From CAG-273 sp963560005 (GTDB taxonomy: Bacteria; Bacillota; Clostridia; TANB77; CAG-508), in NCBI GenBank assembly GCA_963560005.1, contig CAUWNG010000032.1, positions 1-21,870 on the forward strand: a stretch of DNA of 21,870 nt, given 5' to 3'. This document shows positions 8,027-15,538 of the stretch, in pieces. Numbering within the stretch: position 1 is the stretch's first letter; each line of letters begins with the position of its first letter. A program made the translations under genes and the position numbers. Below the pieces are notes generated by a model. That model saw only the letters and a list, made by a program, of their open reading frames with translations, ran no database searches and had not been told where the DNA came from.

Positions 8027-9907
8027 TTATTTTAGTATATTTGTTTTGTTTCCAAATTTAATATAATCTATAATATTATCAACATCTAATCCATATCTTT
8101 TTTCTAACTCTTCTACTGCTCCATGTTCTATAAATTTATCTGGATATCCAAATTCCTTAAATTCTATATTTTTCAACTTGTTCTTTTGTATAATTTCTAT
8201 TACATTACTTGCTAGTCCTCCTTTTATAATTCCATCTTCTATTGTTATACATTTTTTAGTTTTTTCTAAAGATGTTATAACTATATTTTCATCAAAAGGT
8301 TTTAAAAATCTAGCATTTATAACTTCTACATTTATTTCATCTTCTTCCAGTTTTTTTGCAATAGTTTGAGCTTTTGCTACCATTTTTCCTATTGCTATAA
8401 TAGTTAAGTCATTTCCTCTTTTTAATATTTCTGCTTTTCCCTTTTTTAATTCTTCATATTTATTAAATTTTTCTTTAGATTCTCCACCTCTAGGATATCT
8501 TATTACAACTGGTGAATTAAGTTTTATTGCATATTCTAACATGTTCTCTAATTCTTTAAAATCTTTTGGTGCCATAATCGTTAGGTTTGGAACAATATTA
8601 AAAAATGCTAAATCATATATTCCTTGATGTGTTTCTCCATCATTTCCCACAATTCCAGCTCTATCCACACACATTATAACATGTAGATTTTGCATACATA
8701 TATCATGAATTACTTGATCGTATCCTCTTTGATAAAATGATGAATAAATAGGAATAACTGGAATTAATCCTTGTTTTGCCATTCCAGCAGACATAGTTAA
8801 TGCATGTTGTTCTGCTATTCCAACATCAAAAAACCTATTCGGAAACATTTCCTTAAATTTTGTAAGGCCTGTTCCGTCTTTCATTGCTGCAGTTACAGCT
8901 ACTATTCTTTCATTTTTACTTGCAAGTTCTATCAATTTATTTCCAAATATTTTAGAATAGTCATTTTTCTTTGCTTTTTTTGGTTTTCCTGTTTTTATGT
9001 CAAAACTACTTATTGCATGAAATTTATCTGGATTAGTTTCTGCTATCTTATAGCCTTTTCCTTTCTTAGTTAATACATGTATTAATATTGGACCTTGCAA
9101 ATCTTTGGCTTTATTTATTATTTCCTCTAAATTTTCTATATTATGCCCATCTACTGGTCCTAAATATTTAAATCCTAAATCTTCAAATAACATATTAGAT
9201 ATTACAAGTTGTTTTATACTATATTTTATTTTTCTTACTAACCTTATTGTTGGTTTTCCTACAATAGGTATTTTTCTTATAACCTTTTTTACATATTTAT
9301 TTGATTTATTATATAATTTTCGTGTTCTCAATCTTGTTAAAAAAGTAGAAATTCCTCCAACATTCTTTGATATACTCATTTCATTATCATTTAAAATTAC
9401 TATTAAATTAGTATTACTACATCCAGCATCATTTAATGCCTCTAATGCCATTCCACCTGTTAAAGCTCCATCTCCTATTACTGCTACAACATTATACTTT
9501 TCTTTTAATATATCTCTTGCTCTTGCAAAGCCTAATGCAGCAGAAACAGATGTACTACTATGACCCGTTTCAAAAGCATCATATTCAGATTCTACAGTTT
9601 TTGGAAATCCAGAAAGTCCATTCAATTTTCTTAAAGTAGTAATTCTATCCTTTCTTCCTGTTAAAATTTTATGAACATAAGTCTGATGCCCAACATCCCA
9701 AATTATTTTATCTTGTGGTGTATTTAATACACTATGAAGTGCAATTGTAAGTTCAACAATTCCTAAATTTGAAGCTAAATGTCCCCCTGTTTCTGAAACA
9801 GTATCAACTAAAAGTTTCCTTATTTCTGATGCTAATTTTACTTTCTCTTCCTTAGTAAGTTTTTTTAAATCATTAGGATCATTAACCTTATTTAATATCT
9901 TACTCAT
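8027..9907 (-). CDS. dxs: 1-deoxy-D-xylulose-5-phosphate synthase
   Basis: Thiamine-diphosphate enzyme of the MEP isoprenoid pathway, condensing pyruvate with glyceraldehyde-3-phosphate. It is about 626 residues, the usual length. Visible blocks are HLASNLGIVELTIALH, WDVGHQTYVHKILTGR, the ThDP/Mg motif GDGALTGG...ILNDNEMSIS, GPVDGHNI, the catalytic-glutamate block DVGIAEQHALTMSAGMA, and DRAGIVGNDGETHQG of the pyrimidine domain. The longest frame starts at a GTG (9916), but that GTG lies inside the SD sequence AAAGGTGA, so the ATG at 9907 is the better start. It is the first gene of dxs-ylmH-dinB. Its substrate glyceraldehyde-3-phosphate comes from the glycolytic genes in this window. No truncation or key loss was seen. 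Confidence 0.96.
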   Translation of the reverse strand: MSKILNKVNDPNDLKKLTKEEKVKLASEIRKLLVDTVSETGGHLASNLGIVELTIALHSVLNTPQDKIIWDVGHQTYVHKILTGRKDRITTLRKLNGLSGFPKTVESEYDAFETGHSSTSVSAALGFARARDILKEKYNVVAVIGDGALTGGMALEALNDAGCSNTNLIVILNDNEMSISKNVGGISTFLTRLRTRKLYNKSNKYVKKVIRKIPIVGKPTIRLVRKIKYSIKQLVISNMLFEDLGFKYLGPVDGHNIENLEEIINKAKDLQGPILIHVLTKKGKGYKIAETNPDKFHAISSFDIKTGKPKKAKKNDYSKIFGNKLIELASKNERIVAVTAAMKDGTGLTKFKEMFPNRFFDVGIAEQHALTMSAGMAKQGLIPVIPIYSSFYQRGYDQVIHDICMQNLHVIMCVDRAGIVGNDGETHQGIYDLAFFNIVPNLTIMAPKDFKELENMLEYAIKLNSPVVIRYPRGGESKEKFNKYEELKKGKAEILKRGNDLTIIAIGKMVAKAQTIAKKLEEDEINVEVINARFLKPFDENIVITSLEKTKKCITIEDGIIKGGLASNVIEIIQKNKLKNIEFKEFGYPDKFIEHGAVEELEKRYGLDVDNIIDYIKFGNKTNILK

Positions 9908-9940
9908 AAATCTCACCTTTTTACTAATAATATATATAAT

Positions 9941-9969
9941 ATCATATTTTTTATATAATAACTAGTAAA
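9941..9969 (-). promoter_or_regulatory. dxs: candidate promoter of dxs
   Basis: Minus strand: TTTACT (9969-9964), 17-nt spacer, TATGAT (9946-9941). The predicted start is near 9934, with a leader of about 27 nt carrying AAAGGTGA. The area is so AT-rich that other -10-like boxes exist. Confidence 0.45.
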
Positions 9970-9994
9970 ACTTATTAATTTGCTAATATACTAC

Positions 9995-10023
9995 TTGTAA
10001 TTTTAATATATTTGTATTAAAAT
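9995..10023 (+). promoter_or_regulatory. candidate promoter of the VWA surface-protein gene
   Basis: Plus strand: TTGTAA (9995-10000), 17-nt spacer, TAAAAT (10018-10023). The predicted start is near 10030. An excellent SD, AAGGAG at 10047-10052, sits 10 nt before the ATG at 10063. It is divergent from the dxs promoter. Confidence 0.5.
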
Positions 10024-10062
10024 TATTTACAGAATATATTTTATTTAAGGAGATGATTTTTA

Positions 10063-11460
10063 ATGAAAAAAGTTTTTAGTATTATACTTTTGTTCGTAAT
10101 GATTTTATGTATTACAACAACAGTTAATGCTGCTACTTATACTAATACAAAATTAGAGGTAGTTGATGAAACAGTTTGTAATATTAATTTAGGTGATATG
10201 GGAATTTTTGAAAAGAAAATTGTTAATTTTAATGCAGAAGAAAAATCTGTTACATTAGAGTTAACTATTAAAAATATTAAAGATATTGAAGAAACAACTA
10301 AACCAGTGGAAGTATTTTTCGTTGTAGATAATTCTTATAGTACCAATAGTAATAGACAATCAATTATAAATTCTGCAAAAAAATTGGTGAAAAAGCTTCA
10401 TGAATTAGATTCTAATATTCAAATAGGTGTTGTAAGTTTCTCAAGTTTAGATGCTTCACAAGGTGAAACAGAAGGTACTATAAATGATGCAAAATTACGT
10501 CTAAATTTAAGTACTTCTACAACAGATATAAATTCTGCACTTGATTCAATACTTTCTGATGACTTAGGACCAAGAACTAACTTAGATGCTGGAATTACAT
10601 TGGCTAATCAAAATTTTAAAAAAGATACTAATTCAGATAAATTTATGGTTATTTTAACAGATGCTGTTCCAAATACTGCTGTTGGTGGTCCAACACAAAC
10701 TTATTCTGGCGAAGTTGCAACCAAAACTAAGGCTAAGTTAAAAGAAATTGCAGATTCTGGTATTAATATTATTTCTTCTTTAGTTAATTTAGATGATATA
10801 AAAACAGAACCTACAACTGGAAAAACATATAAAGCATTAGCAGAAGAAATATTTGGAACTGAAAAGAATCCATTTATTGGTAATTTATTTTATATTAATG
10901 AATCAGATATAGAAAATCATATTACTAACACAATATATGAAATAATAAAACCTACTAAAGTAGATAATGCTATTCAAAATATCGTTATAAAAGATTATTT
11001 TCCACAAGAAATAATTGATAATTTTAATTTTGAATATGTTGCTTCTCCTAATATAGGCAATGTATCTCAAGAAATTAATGATAAAGATAATAGTATTACA
11101 TGGAAAATAGAACTATTAAAAGAAAAAGAAACTGCTACTTTAAGTTATAAATTAAAATTAAAAGATAATTACAAGGTAGAAATTCTTGATAAAATTATTC
11201 CTACAAATGATGAAGTTGATATAGATTATACTCATAATAGTAACGATAAAACTGTTTCTTCAAATGAATCTCCAAAAGTTAAAGTAACAGCAGATAAAGA
11301 AGAACCTGTTCCAGAAAATAATGTTGATAATACTGTAGCTAATACACCTCTTCCTCAAACAGGTAGTAATTCATTTTCTATTATAGCTTTTGTAGTAATC
11401 ATTGCATTAGCTTTTGGAATTAGTAGATTATATTTATTAAAAAAGTATAATAATAAATAA
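10063..11460 (+). CDS. secreted VWA-domain protein with LPxTG cell-wall anchor
   Basis: 465 residues. A signal peptide (MKKVF then a hydrophobic core, cleavage likely after VNA at 23) leads to a von Willebrand factor A domain from about 82 to 295. Its metal-ion site (MIDAS) reads D89-N-S91-Y-S93, with T172 (PRTN) and D200 (ILTDA) as the remaining ligands. A beta-rich region (about 300-400, DYFPQEIIDNFNFEYV...) resembles the accessory domains of Gram-positive surface proteins. A proline/glutamate-rich spacer follows, then sortase motif LPQTG (430-434), a membrane helix and a KKYNNK tail. It is therefore a sortase-linked wall protein, perhaps for adhesion or matrix binding through the VWA domain; the ligand is unknown. 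It is the only long plus-strand gene in the window, monocistronic, and no sortase or pilin gene is nearby. Confidence 0.93.
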   Translation: MKKVFSIILLFVMILCITTTVNAATYTNTKLEVVDETVCNINLGDMGIFEKKIVNFNAEEKSVTLELTIKNIKDIEETTKPVEVFFVVDNSYSTNSNRQSIINSAKKLVKKLHELDSNIQIGVVSFSSLDASQGETEGTINDAKLRLNLSTSTTDINSALDSILSDDLGPRTNLDAGITLANQNFKKDTNSDKFMVILTDAVPNTAVGGPTQTYSGEVATKTKAKLKEIADSGINIISSLVNLDDIKTEPTTGKTYKALAEEIFGTEKNPFIGNLFYINESDIENHITNTIYEIIKPTKVDNAIQNIVIKDYFPQEIIDNFNFEYVASPNIGNVSQEINDKDNSITWKIELLKEKETATLSYKLKLKDNYKVEILDKIIPTNDEVDIDYTHNSNDKTVSSNESPKVKVTADKEEPVPENNVDNTVANTPLPQTGSNSFSIIAFVVIIALAFGISRLYLLKKYNNK

Positions 11461-11465
11461 TGATA

Positions 11466-11594
11466 GAACAATAGCGGGCTTTTTTAGACATCCTATATAT
11501 TTATAACATTTTAAAGCCCGCGTAATTGTTCGCATGCCAATTTTACTTTAGTAAAATTGTGTACATCTGTTATAGAAATTTTGAAGAAATTTCT
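11466..11594. repeat. cluster of three inverted repeats after the VWA gene
   Basis: Three palindromes in a row. (1) GAACAAT + GCGGGCTTT (11466-11482) pairs with AAAGCCCGC + ATTGTTC (11513-11531) around a 30-nt loop, with unusually GC-rich arms for this genome. (2) CAATTTTAC (11538-11546) pairs with GTAAAATTG (11551-11559) around the loop TTTA. (3) AGAAATTT (11574-11581) pairs with AAATTTCT (11587-11594) around a 5-nt loop. The first has no T-run after it, so it is not a standard terminator. Together with the terminator at 11603-11639 it fills the whole 3' interval between the convergent genes. The function is unknown. Confidence 0.7.
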
Positions 11595-11602
11595 TATTAG
11601 AT

Positions 11603-11639
11603 AAAAAGTTAGTATCTATTTACAAGATACTAACTTTTT
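11603..11639. terminator. bidirectional intrinsic terminator between convergent genes
   Basis: A 15-bp perfect stem (11603-11617 with 11625-11639) and a 7-nt loop, flanked by A-runs on one side and T-runs on the other. It can end transcription from both the VWA gene (plus) and the nuclease gene (minus), whose stop codon abuts it at 11640. Confidence 0.9.
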
Positions 11640-13046
11640 TTACATACATTTAATGTATTTTACATGTATATTATATTTTTTATTATATTTAGTTGCCTTT
11701 TTACGTAATTCATTTATTTTTTCTATATCTTTTTCTTTATTTATAAATACCACTATATATGCTTCTTTACATTCCTCTAATTCCATATATTTATGTAATT
11801 GCTTTCCTTCATTAAGACAATCTAGCAATTTTGGATTAGAAGATACTTTGTTTTCTATAATTATTTTTTCTTCTCCTTTTGATATTTTTAAATCCACAGT
11901 AGCAAATCCAGAATTTGTTTCTGGAGATAATTGAACATTAAATTTTCCGTTTTTTATTCTTAACTCTAATATTGTATGGATTAGTTTTGAAATTTTTGGC
12001 TCTGATAAAAATTTATTTTTCGCACTAAATAAAGTATTATATCCTTTTCTATTTTCTATAAGATTTTCTAAATCATCTATCAATATTTTTACTATTTCTG
12101 TTAATTCAAAATTATAATCTTTTACTCTTATTTTATTGAAATATTTTCTGTTTTTTTTATATAATTTCTTTGCTAATTCATATATATTATTTAAATATTT
12201 TTCATCTACTTCTAAATTATAAGGTTTAATTTCTATTTTCGAAAATTCTTTTAACAAATTATTTCTATTATTATTAACTATTTCCTCTGCTATTTTCCAT
12301 TTAAGTTTATATAAATTTTTCTTTGTTCTATATTCAAAATTCTCATTTAAGTATTCCCTTTTATTTGAATATAACCAATCTATAAAATTTTCTCCCTCAC
12401 TATAAATTTCATTCACTAAAATACATTTTGGTACTAAAATAACTGGTACTTTTTCCATTTTATCATTTATTATATATGGAATTTCTATTATCTCATTTTT
12501 CCATTTCATTTTTTCAAAATCAAACTCAGTTCTTAATTTAAATTTATCTATTGGAAAATTATTTTTGTATGCAATCTTTAAACTATATTTTATAAAATCT
12601 TTTTTTAATATGCACATTATCATATCTGTTATTCTATCAGAATTTATATTATCATCAAATATTACAATACTTTCAAAATGTTCTAAATCAAACAAACCTT
12701 GTTTCAACAATTTTTTCATTTTTATCATAACTTTTATAGCTGCTTCTCCTGTTAGTCCACTTCCCTCATTGCTACAATATGAAAATCCCAAATTTGCTTC
12801 TTTAACTTCTTCAAAATCAACCATTTTTCTTTTTAATTTATAATCTACACTTGTATCTAATATTTTGAAAATATTCAATATATATTCTATTATTTTTTTA
12901 TATCCATCTTCTAATTCTGGTATATTAATATTTTTTAATAATTGTGGTTCTATAAATAATGGCACATCCCATCCAATTTGCGGATCAAACCATTCATCTT
13001 TATCATTATATTTATATCTTACATATTCACTATATCTTTTCTTCAT
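11640..13046 (-). CDS. probable PD-(D/E)xK nuclease, defence-associated type
   Basis: 468 residues, lysine-rich, no signal peptide. The N-terminal half has a pattern I recall from a widespread uncharacterised family found among phage-defence genes: WDVPLFIEPQLL (27-38), ANLGFSYCSNEGSGLTGEAA (84-103) and FDDNINSDRITDMI (130-143). The C-terminal domain looks like a PD-(D/E)xK nuclease: D385 in TVDLKI, E398-N-K400 on the next strand (IIIENKV), and Q416 in the following helix (GKQLHKYM). This is a restriction-endonuclease-like fold inferred from motif order, not from a search. The start is an ATG with AAAGGA 7 nt upstream. It stands alone with no methylase or ATPase partner, directly downstream of tRNA-Gln, a common site for acquired genes. 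The activity is a prediction. Confidence 0.7.
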   Translation of the reverse strand: MKKRYSEYVRYKYNDKDEWFDPQIGWDVPLFIEPQLLKNINIPELEDGYKKIIEYILNIFKILDTSVDYKLKRKMVDFEEVKEANLGFSYCSNEGSGLTGEAAIKVMIKMKKLLKQGLFDLEHFESIVIFDDNINSDRITDMIMCILKKDFIKYSLKIAYKNNFPIDKFKLRTEFDFEKMKWKNEIIEIPYIINDKMEKVPVILVPKCILVNEIYSEGENFIDWLYSNKREYLNENFEYRTKKNLYKLKWKIAEEIVNNNRNNLLKEFSKIEIKPYNLEVDEKYLNNIYELAKKLYKKNRKYFNKIRVKDYNFELTEIVKILIDDLENLIENRKGYNTLFSAKNKFLSEPKISKLIHTILELRIKNGKFNVQLSPETNSGFATVDLKISKGEEKIIIENKVSSNPKLLDCLNEGKQLHKYMELEECKEAYIVVFINKEKDIEKINELRKKATKYNKKYNIHVKYIKCM

Positions 13047-13065
13047 CTATTTTCCTTTAATTTAA

Positions 13066-13093
13066 ATCATAATAAAACAAAACAACTAGTCAA
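13066..13093 (-). promoter_or_regulatory. candidate promoter of the nuclease gene, overlapping the tRNA terminator
   Basis: Minus strand: TTGACT (13093-13088), 16-nt spacer, TATGAT (13071-13066). The -35 box lies in the terminator hairpin that follows tRNA-Gln. The leader would be only about 12 nt, just enough for the SD. Confidence 0.4.
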
Positions 13094-13105
13094 ACTAACT
13101 AGTTG
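13072..13105 (-). terminator. terminator of the tRNA-Gln transcript
   Basis: CAACTAGT (13083-13090) and ACTAGTTG (13098-13105) form an 8-bp stem with a 7-nt loop. On the minus strand it is followed by TTTTGTTTTATT. It lies about 60 nt beyond the tRNA 3' end. Confidence 0.65.
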
Positions 13106-13164
13106 CGACATGTTTGGGGTGTTTTATCTTTGTATAAACAATCCCTGTTCGTATAATGTAAATT

Positions 13165-13240
13165 TGGTTGGGGTACTGTGATTCGAACACAGGAAATGTC
13201 GGAGTCAGAGTCCGATGCCTTACCGCTTGGCGATACCCCA
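13165..13240 (-). tRNA. tRNA-Gln, anticodon CUG
   Basis: A 76-nt cloverleaf including encoded CCA. The acceptor stem TGGGGTA/TACCCCA is perfect; the D arm is GCC-AAGCGGTAA-GGC. The anticodon stem CGGA/TCCG holds the loop CTCTGAC, giving anticodon CTG (reads CAG). The T arm is CTGTG-TTCGAAT-CACAG, with discriminator A followed by genomic CCA. TGGGGTA with this D loop is typical of Firmicute tRNA-Gln. A second tRNA-Gln with UUG, for the commoner CAA codon in such a genome, must exist elsewhere. Confidence 0.95.
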
Positions 13241-13493
13241 ATATTTAATACTTAATCATAATATCACAAATTTTCAAAAAATTCTACCGTTTTTTGTTAT
13301 TTTTTTAAACTTTTAATTATCTTTTCCATATATTCTAAATTGATTGTTCTTTTTGTTAAATATGCTTAATAAAATTTATGATGAAGGTTTTGCAAATTCT
13401 AAAAATAGAAATTATATTTTGTTGCTAATTCTCTAGAAGAAGCTAATAACTACTTAAAAAATTGTTTTAAAAAAGAAATCAGAAAAAATGTAC
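13241..13493 (+). other. AT-rich intergenic stretch, possible worn gene remnant
   Basis: No intact gene. On the plus strand a frame from ATG 13362 gives MLNKIYDEGFANSKNRNY... and stops at 13434. A second frame, from 13421, continues with VANSLEEANNYLKNCFKK, as if a gene had lost one base near 13420. There is no SD before 13362. This could be a decayed fragment or chance in low-GC DNA. The tRNA promoter must also lie here, near 13245-13285, but no convincing -35/-10 pair stands out. Confidence 0.25.
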
Positions 13494-13526
13494 TGAACCC
13501 AAAAAATTGGATATTTTTTGGGTTCA
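13494..13526 (-). terminator. terminator of the glycolytic operon
   Basis: A perfect 13-bp stem (13494-13506 with 13514-13526) and 7-nt loop, with GGGTTCA closing the base and six A/T pairs at the tip. It lies 20 nt after the eno stop. The T-run after it on the minus strand is interrupted (GTACATTTTTT). Confidence 0.7.
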
Positions 13527-13546
13527 CTTCAAATTCTCTGCTTTTT

Positions 13547-14848
13547 TTATTTTATTGCTTTTCTTCCTCTAAATACTGCTATATCTTCTAATTCTGATTC
13601 AATATTTAGTAATCTGTTATATTTAGCAACCCTATCTGTTCTACATGGAGCACCTGTTTTTATCTGTCCTGCATTTGTAGCTACTGCTACATCTGCTAAT
13701 GTTGTATCTTCTGTTTCACCACTTCTATGTGATACAACAGCTGTATATCCATTTCTTTTTGCTAATTCTATTGCATCTAATGTTTCTGTTAGTGTTCCTA
13801 TTTGATTTAATTTTATTAAAATACTATTTGCTATTTTATTGTCAATTCCTTTTTGTAATCTCTTAATATTAGTTACAAATAAGTCATCTCCTACTAATTG
13901 TACCTTATCTCCTAATTTTTCAGTTAGCTTTTTCCATGATTCCCAATCTTCTTCTGCTAACCCATCTTCTATAGAAATAATTGGATATTTATTAGCTAAA
14001 TTAACTATAAAGTCTACCATTTCATCTTTAGTCTTAAATTCATCTGTTTTCCAGAAATAATATCCATCTTTACCTATTTTTTTAGCTTCATCATACATTT
14101 CTGTTGCTGCTACATCTAATGCTAAACATATATCTTTACCAGGTTCATATCCTGCTTGTTTTATTGCTTCTAAAATTAATTCTATAGCTTCTTCTTCGCT
14201 ATTTACCATTGGTGCAAATCCGCCTTCATCACCAACACCAGTTGATAATCCTTTTGATTTTAATACTTTTTTTAAATTGTGATATACTTCTACACCCATT
14301 CTCATACATTCACTAAATGTTTTTGCTCCAACTGGCATAATCATAAATTCTTGTACACTTAAACTACTATCTGCATGTTTTCCACCATTCATTATGTTCA
14401 TCATTGGAACTGGTAATTCTTTAGCATTAACTCCACCTATATAATTATATAAACTTAATCCTAATGAATTAGCTGCTGCTTTTGCTACTGCTAAAGATAC
14501 TCCTAATGTAGCATTTGCGCCTAATTTTGCTTTATTTTCAGTTCCATCTATATCTATTAAAAGCTTATCTATTTTAGCTTGCTCATAAACATTCATTCCT
14601 TCTAATTCTTTTGAAATCTTTTTATTAACATTTTCTACTGCTTTTAATACACCTTTTCCTAAATATCTTTCTTTATCTCCATCCCTTAATTCTACTGCCT
14701 CAAAACTTCCAGTTGATGCACCTGAAGGAACCATTGCAACCCCACAGAATCCTCCTTCTGTTACAACTTCTACTTGAACTGTTGGATTTCCTCTTGAGTC
14801 TAATACCTCCAATGCCTTAACACTTTCAATTCCTAAATAATCTTTCAT
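13547..14848 (-). CDS. eno: enolase
   Basis: 433 residues, the full family length. It dehydrates 2-phosphoglycerate to phosphoenolpyruvate. Visible features: the catalytic loop PSGASTGSFEA (41-51), NGGKHAD (154-160), proton donor E208 in GVGDEGGFAP, Mg2+ ligands D245/246 (ALDVAA), E294 (IEDG) and D321 (GDDLF), the general-base lysine K346 (LIKLNQIG), and the signature SHRSGETEDT near the C-terminus. It starts at an ATG with AAGGAAG 8 nt upstream. That SD lies inside the end of the preceding YezG-like gene, whose stop is 23 nt past the eno start, so translation may be coupled. It is the last gene of the glycolytic operon, followed by a hairpin terminator. Confidence 0.97.
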   Translation of the reverse strand: MKDYLGIESVKALEVLDSRGNPTVQVEVVTEGGFCGVAMVPSGASTGSFEAVELRDGDKERYLGKGVLKAVENVNKKISKELEGMNVYEQAKIDKLLIDIDGTENKAKLGANATLGVSLAVAKAAANSLGLSLYNYIGGVNAKELPVPMMNIMNGGKHADSSLSVQEFMIMPVGAKTFSECMRMGVEVYHNLKKVLKSKGLSTGVGDEGGFAPMVNSEEEAIELILEAIKQAGYEPGKDICLALDVAATEMYDEAKKIGKDGYYFWKTDEFKTKDEMVDFIVNLANKYPIISIEDGLAEEDWESWKKLTEKLGDKVQLVGDDLFVTNIKRLQKGIDNKIANSILIKLNQIGTLTETLDAIELAKRNGYTAVVSHRSGETEDTTLADVAVATNAGQIKTGAPCRTDRVAKYNRLLNIESELEDIAVFRGRKAIK

Positions 14849-15518
14849 TACTAAAACTTCCTTTCTTTAATTTATATAAATTATTAGTATCCTTAAGTTT
14901 ATTTCCCTTTTTTGATTTGTATATGTATGATACCTGTTCTTTTTTATATTGTATAACATTTCTAACAGGTTTTTTATATATTGCTTCTGAATATATTTTT
15001 ATATTTGGTTTAACTTTTTTTGTTTCTTCTAAATATTCAAAAATAACATCTCTATCTTCTTTTTTCATACTTTCTACTGGAATTTTTAAATTATTGTATA
15101 TCCATATAATAGCTCTTTGTTTAGAATTAAACTTGGATTCATTCAAATTATCAAAGTTATATTCTATAATAAATTTAAATCCTTCTATTTTTATTGTCAA
15201 ATTAGACCATAATGCCATTTTTGTATTTATAAACTCTTGTTTTAAATCCTGTATACTACAATATAATTCATCAACCATTTCTAAATATTCATCTTCTGCA
15301 AAATTGAATCTATTTGGAACCTCATATACATTCACGGGTTTCTTCTTTAGTATTCCCTTAGGAAAATAATAAAAAAACATTTCTCCTGTTTCCAAATTAT
15401 TTATCTTTTCATTTACAGATGCATACAAATATATCCTATCCCATTTCTCTGGTATCATATAATATAATTGTTTTTGGATCTTTGAATATATTTTTTTTAA
15501 ATTTGCTGTATCATACAT
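14826..15518 (-). CDS. YezG/DUF600-family immunity-like protein with basic C-terminal tail
   Basis: 230 residues. Residues 1-147 follow the YezG (DUF600) pattern: IPEKWDRIYLYASV, EMFFYYFP, a loop ending YEVPNRF, then MVDELYCSIQDLKQEF, LWSNLTIKIEGFKFIIEYNFDNL and the ending RAIIWIYNNLKI. YezG of B. subtilis is the immunity protein for the LXG toxin YeeF; I recognise the family from memory. Members are usually about 150 residues. Here roughly 80 more are added, strongly basic toward the end (KKPVRN, YKKEQ, KSKKGNKLK, KLKKGSF), without a signal peptide. No LXG toxin or secretion gene is present. It lies between gpmI and eno, 20 nt after gpmI and overlapping eno by 23 nt, so it is expressed with glycolysis. 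Its role there is unknown. Confidence 0.75.
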   Translation of the reverse strand: MYDTANLKKIYSKIQKQLYYMIPEKWDRIYLYASVNEKINNLETGEMFFYYFPKGILKKKPVNVYEVPNRFNFAEDEYLEMVDELYCSIQDLKQEFINTKMALWSNLTIKIEGFKFIIEYNFDNLNESKFNSKQRAIIWIYNNLKIPVESMKKEDRDVIFEYLEETKKVKPNIKIYSEAIYKKPVRNVIQYKKEQVSYIYKSKKGNKLKDTNNLYKLKKGSFSNERLFRN

Positions 15519-15538
15519 TACAACTTCCTTCTTATCTG

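Noticed and set aside
6528..9639. Plus-strand frames opposite dinB, ylmH and dxs
   Set aside because: Phenylalanine/leucine/isoleucine-rich antisense shadows of AT-rich genes, without SD sites or family motifs.
11466..11531. Integron attC-like site
   Set aside because: The arms pair well but the RYYYAAC/GTTRRRY core sites and bulged bases of attC are not there, and there is no integrase or cassette array.
13100..13240. Integration (att) duplication at the tRNA-Gln 3' end
   Set aside because: No exact repeat of the T-arm/acceptor end could be seen flanking the nuclease gene, and no integrase is present.
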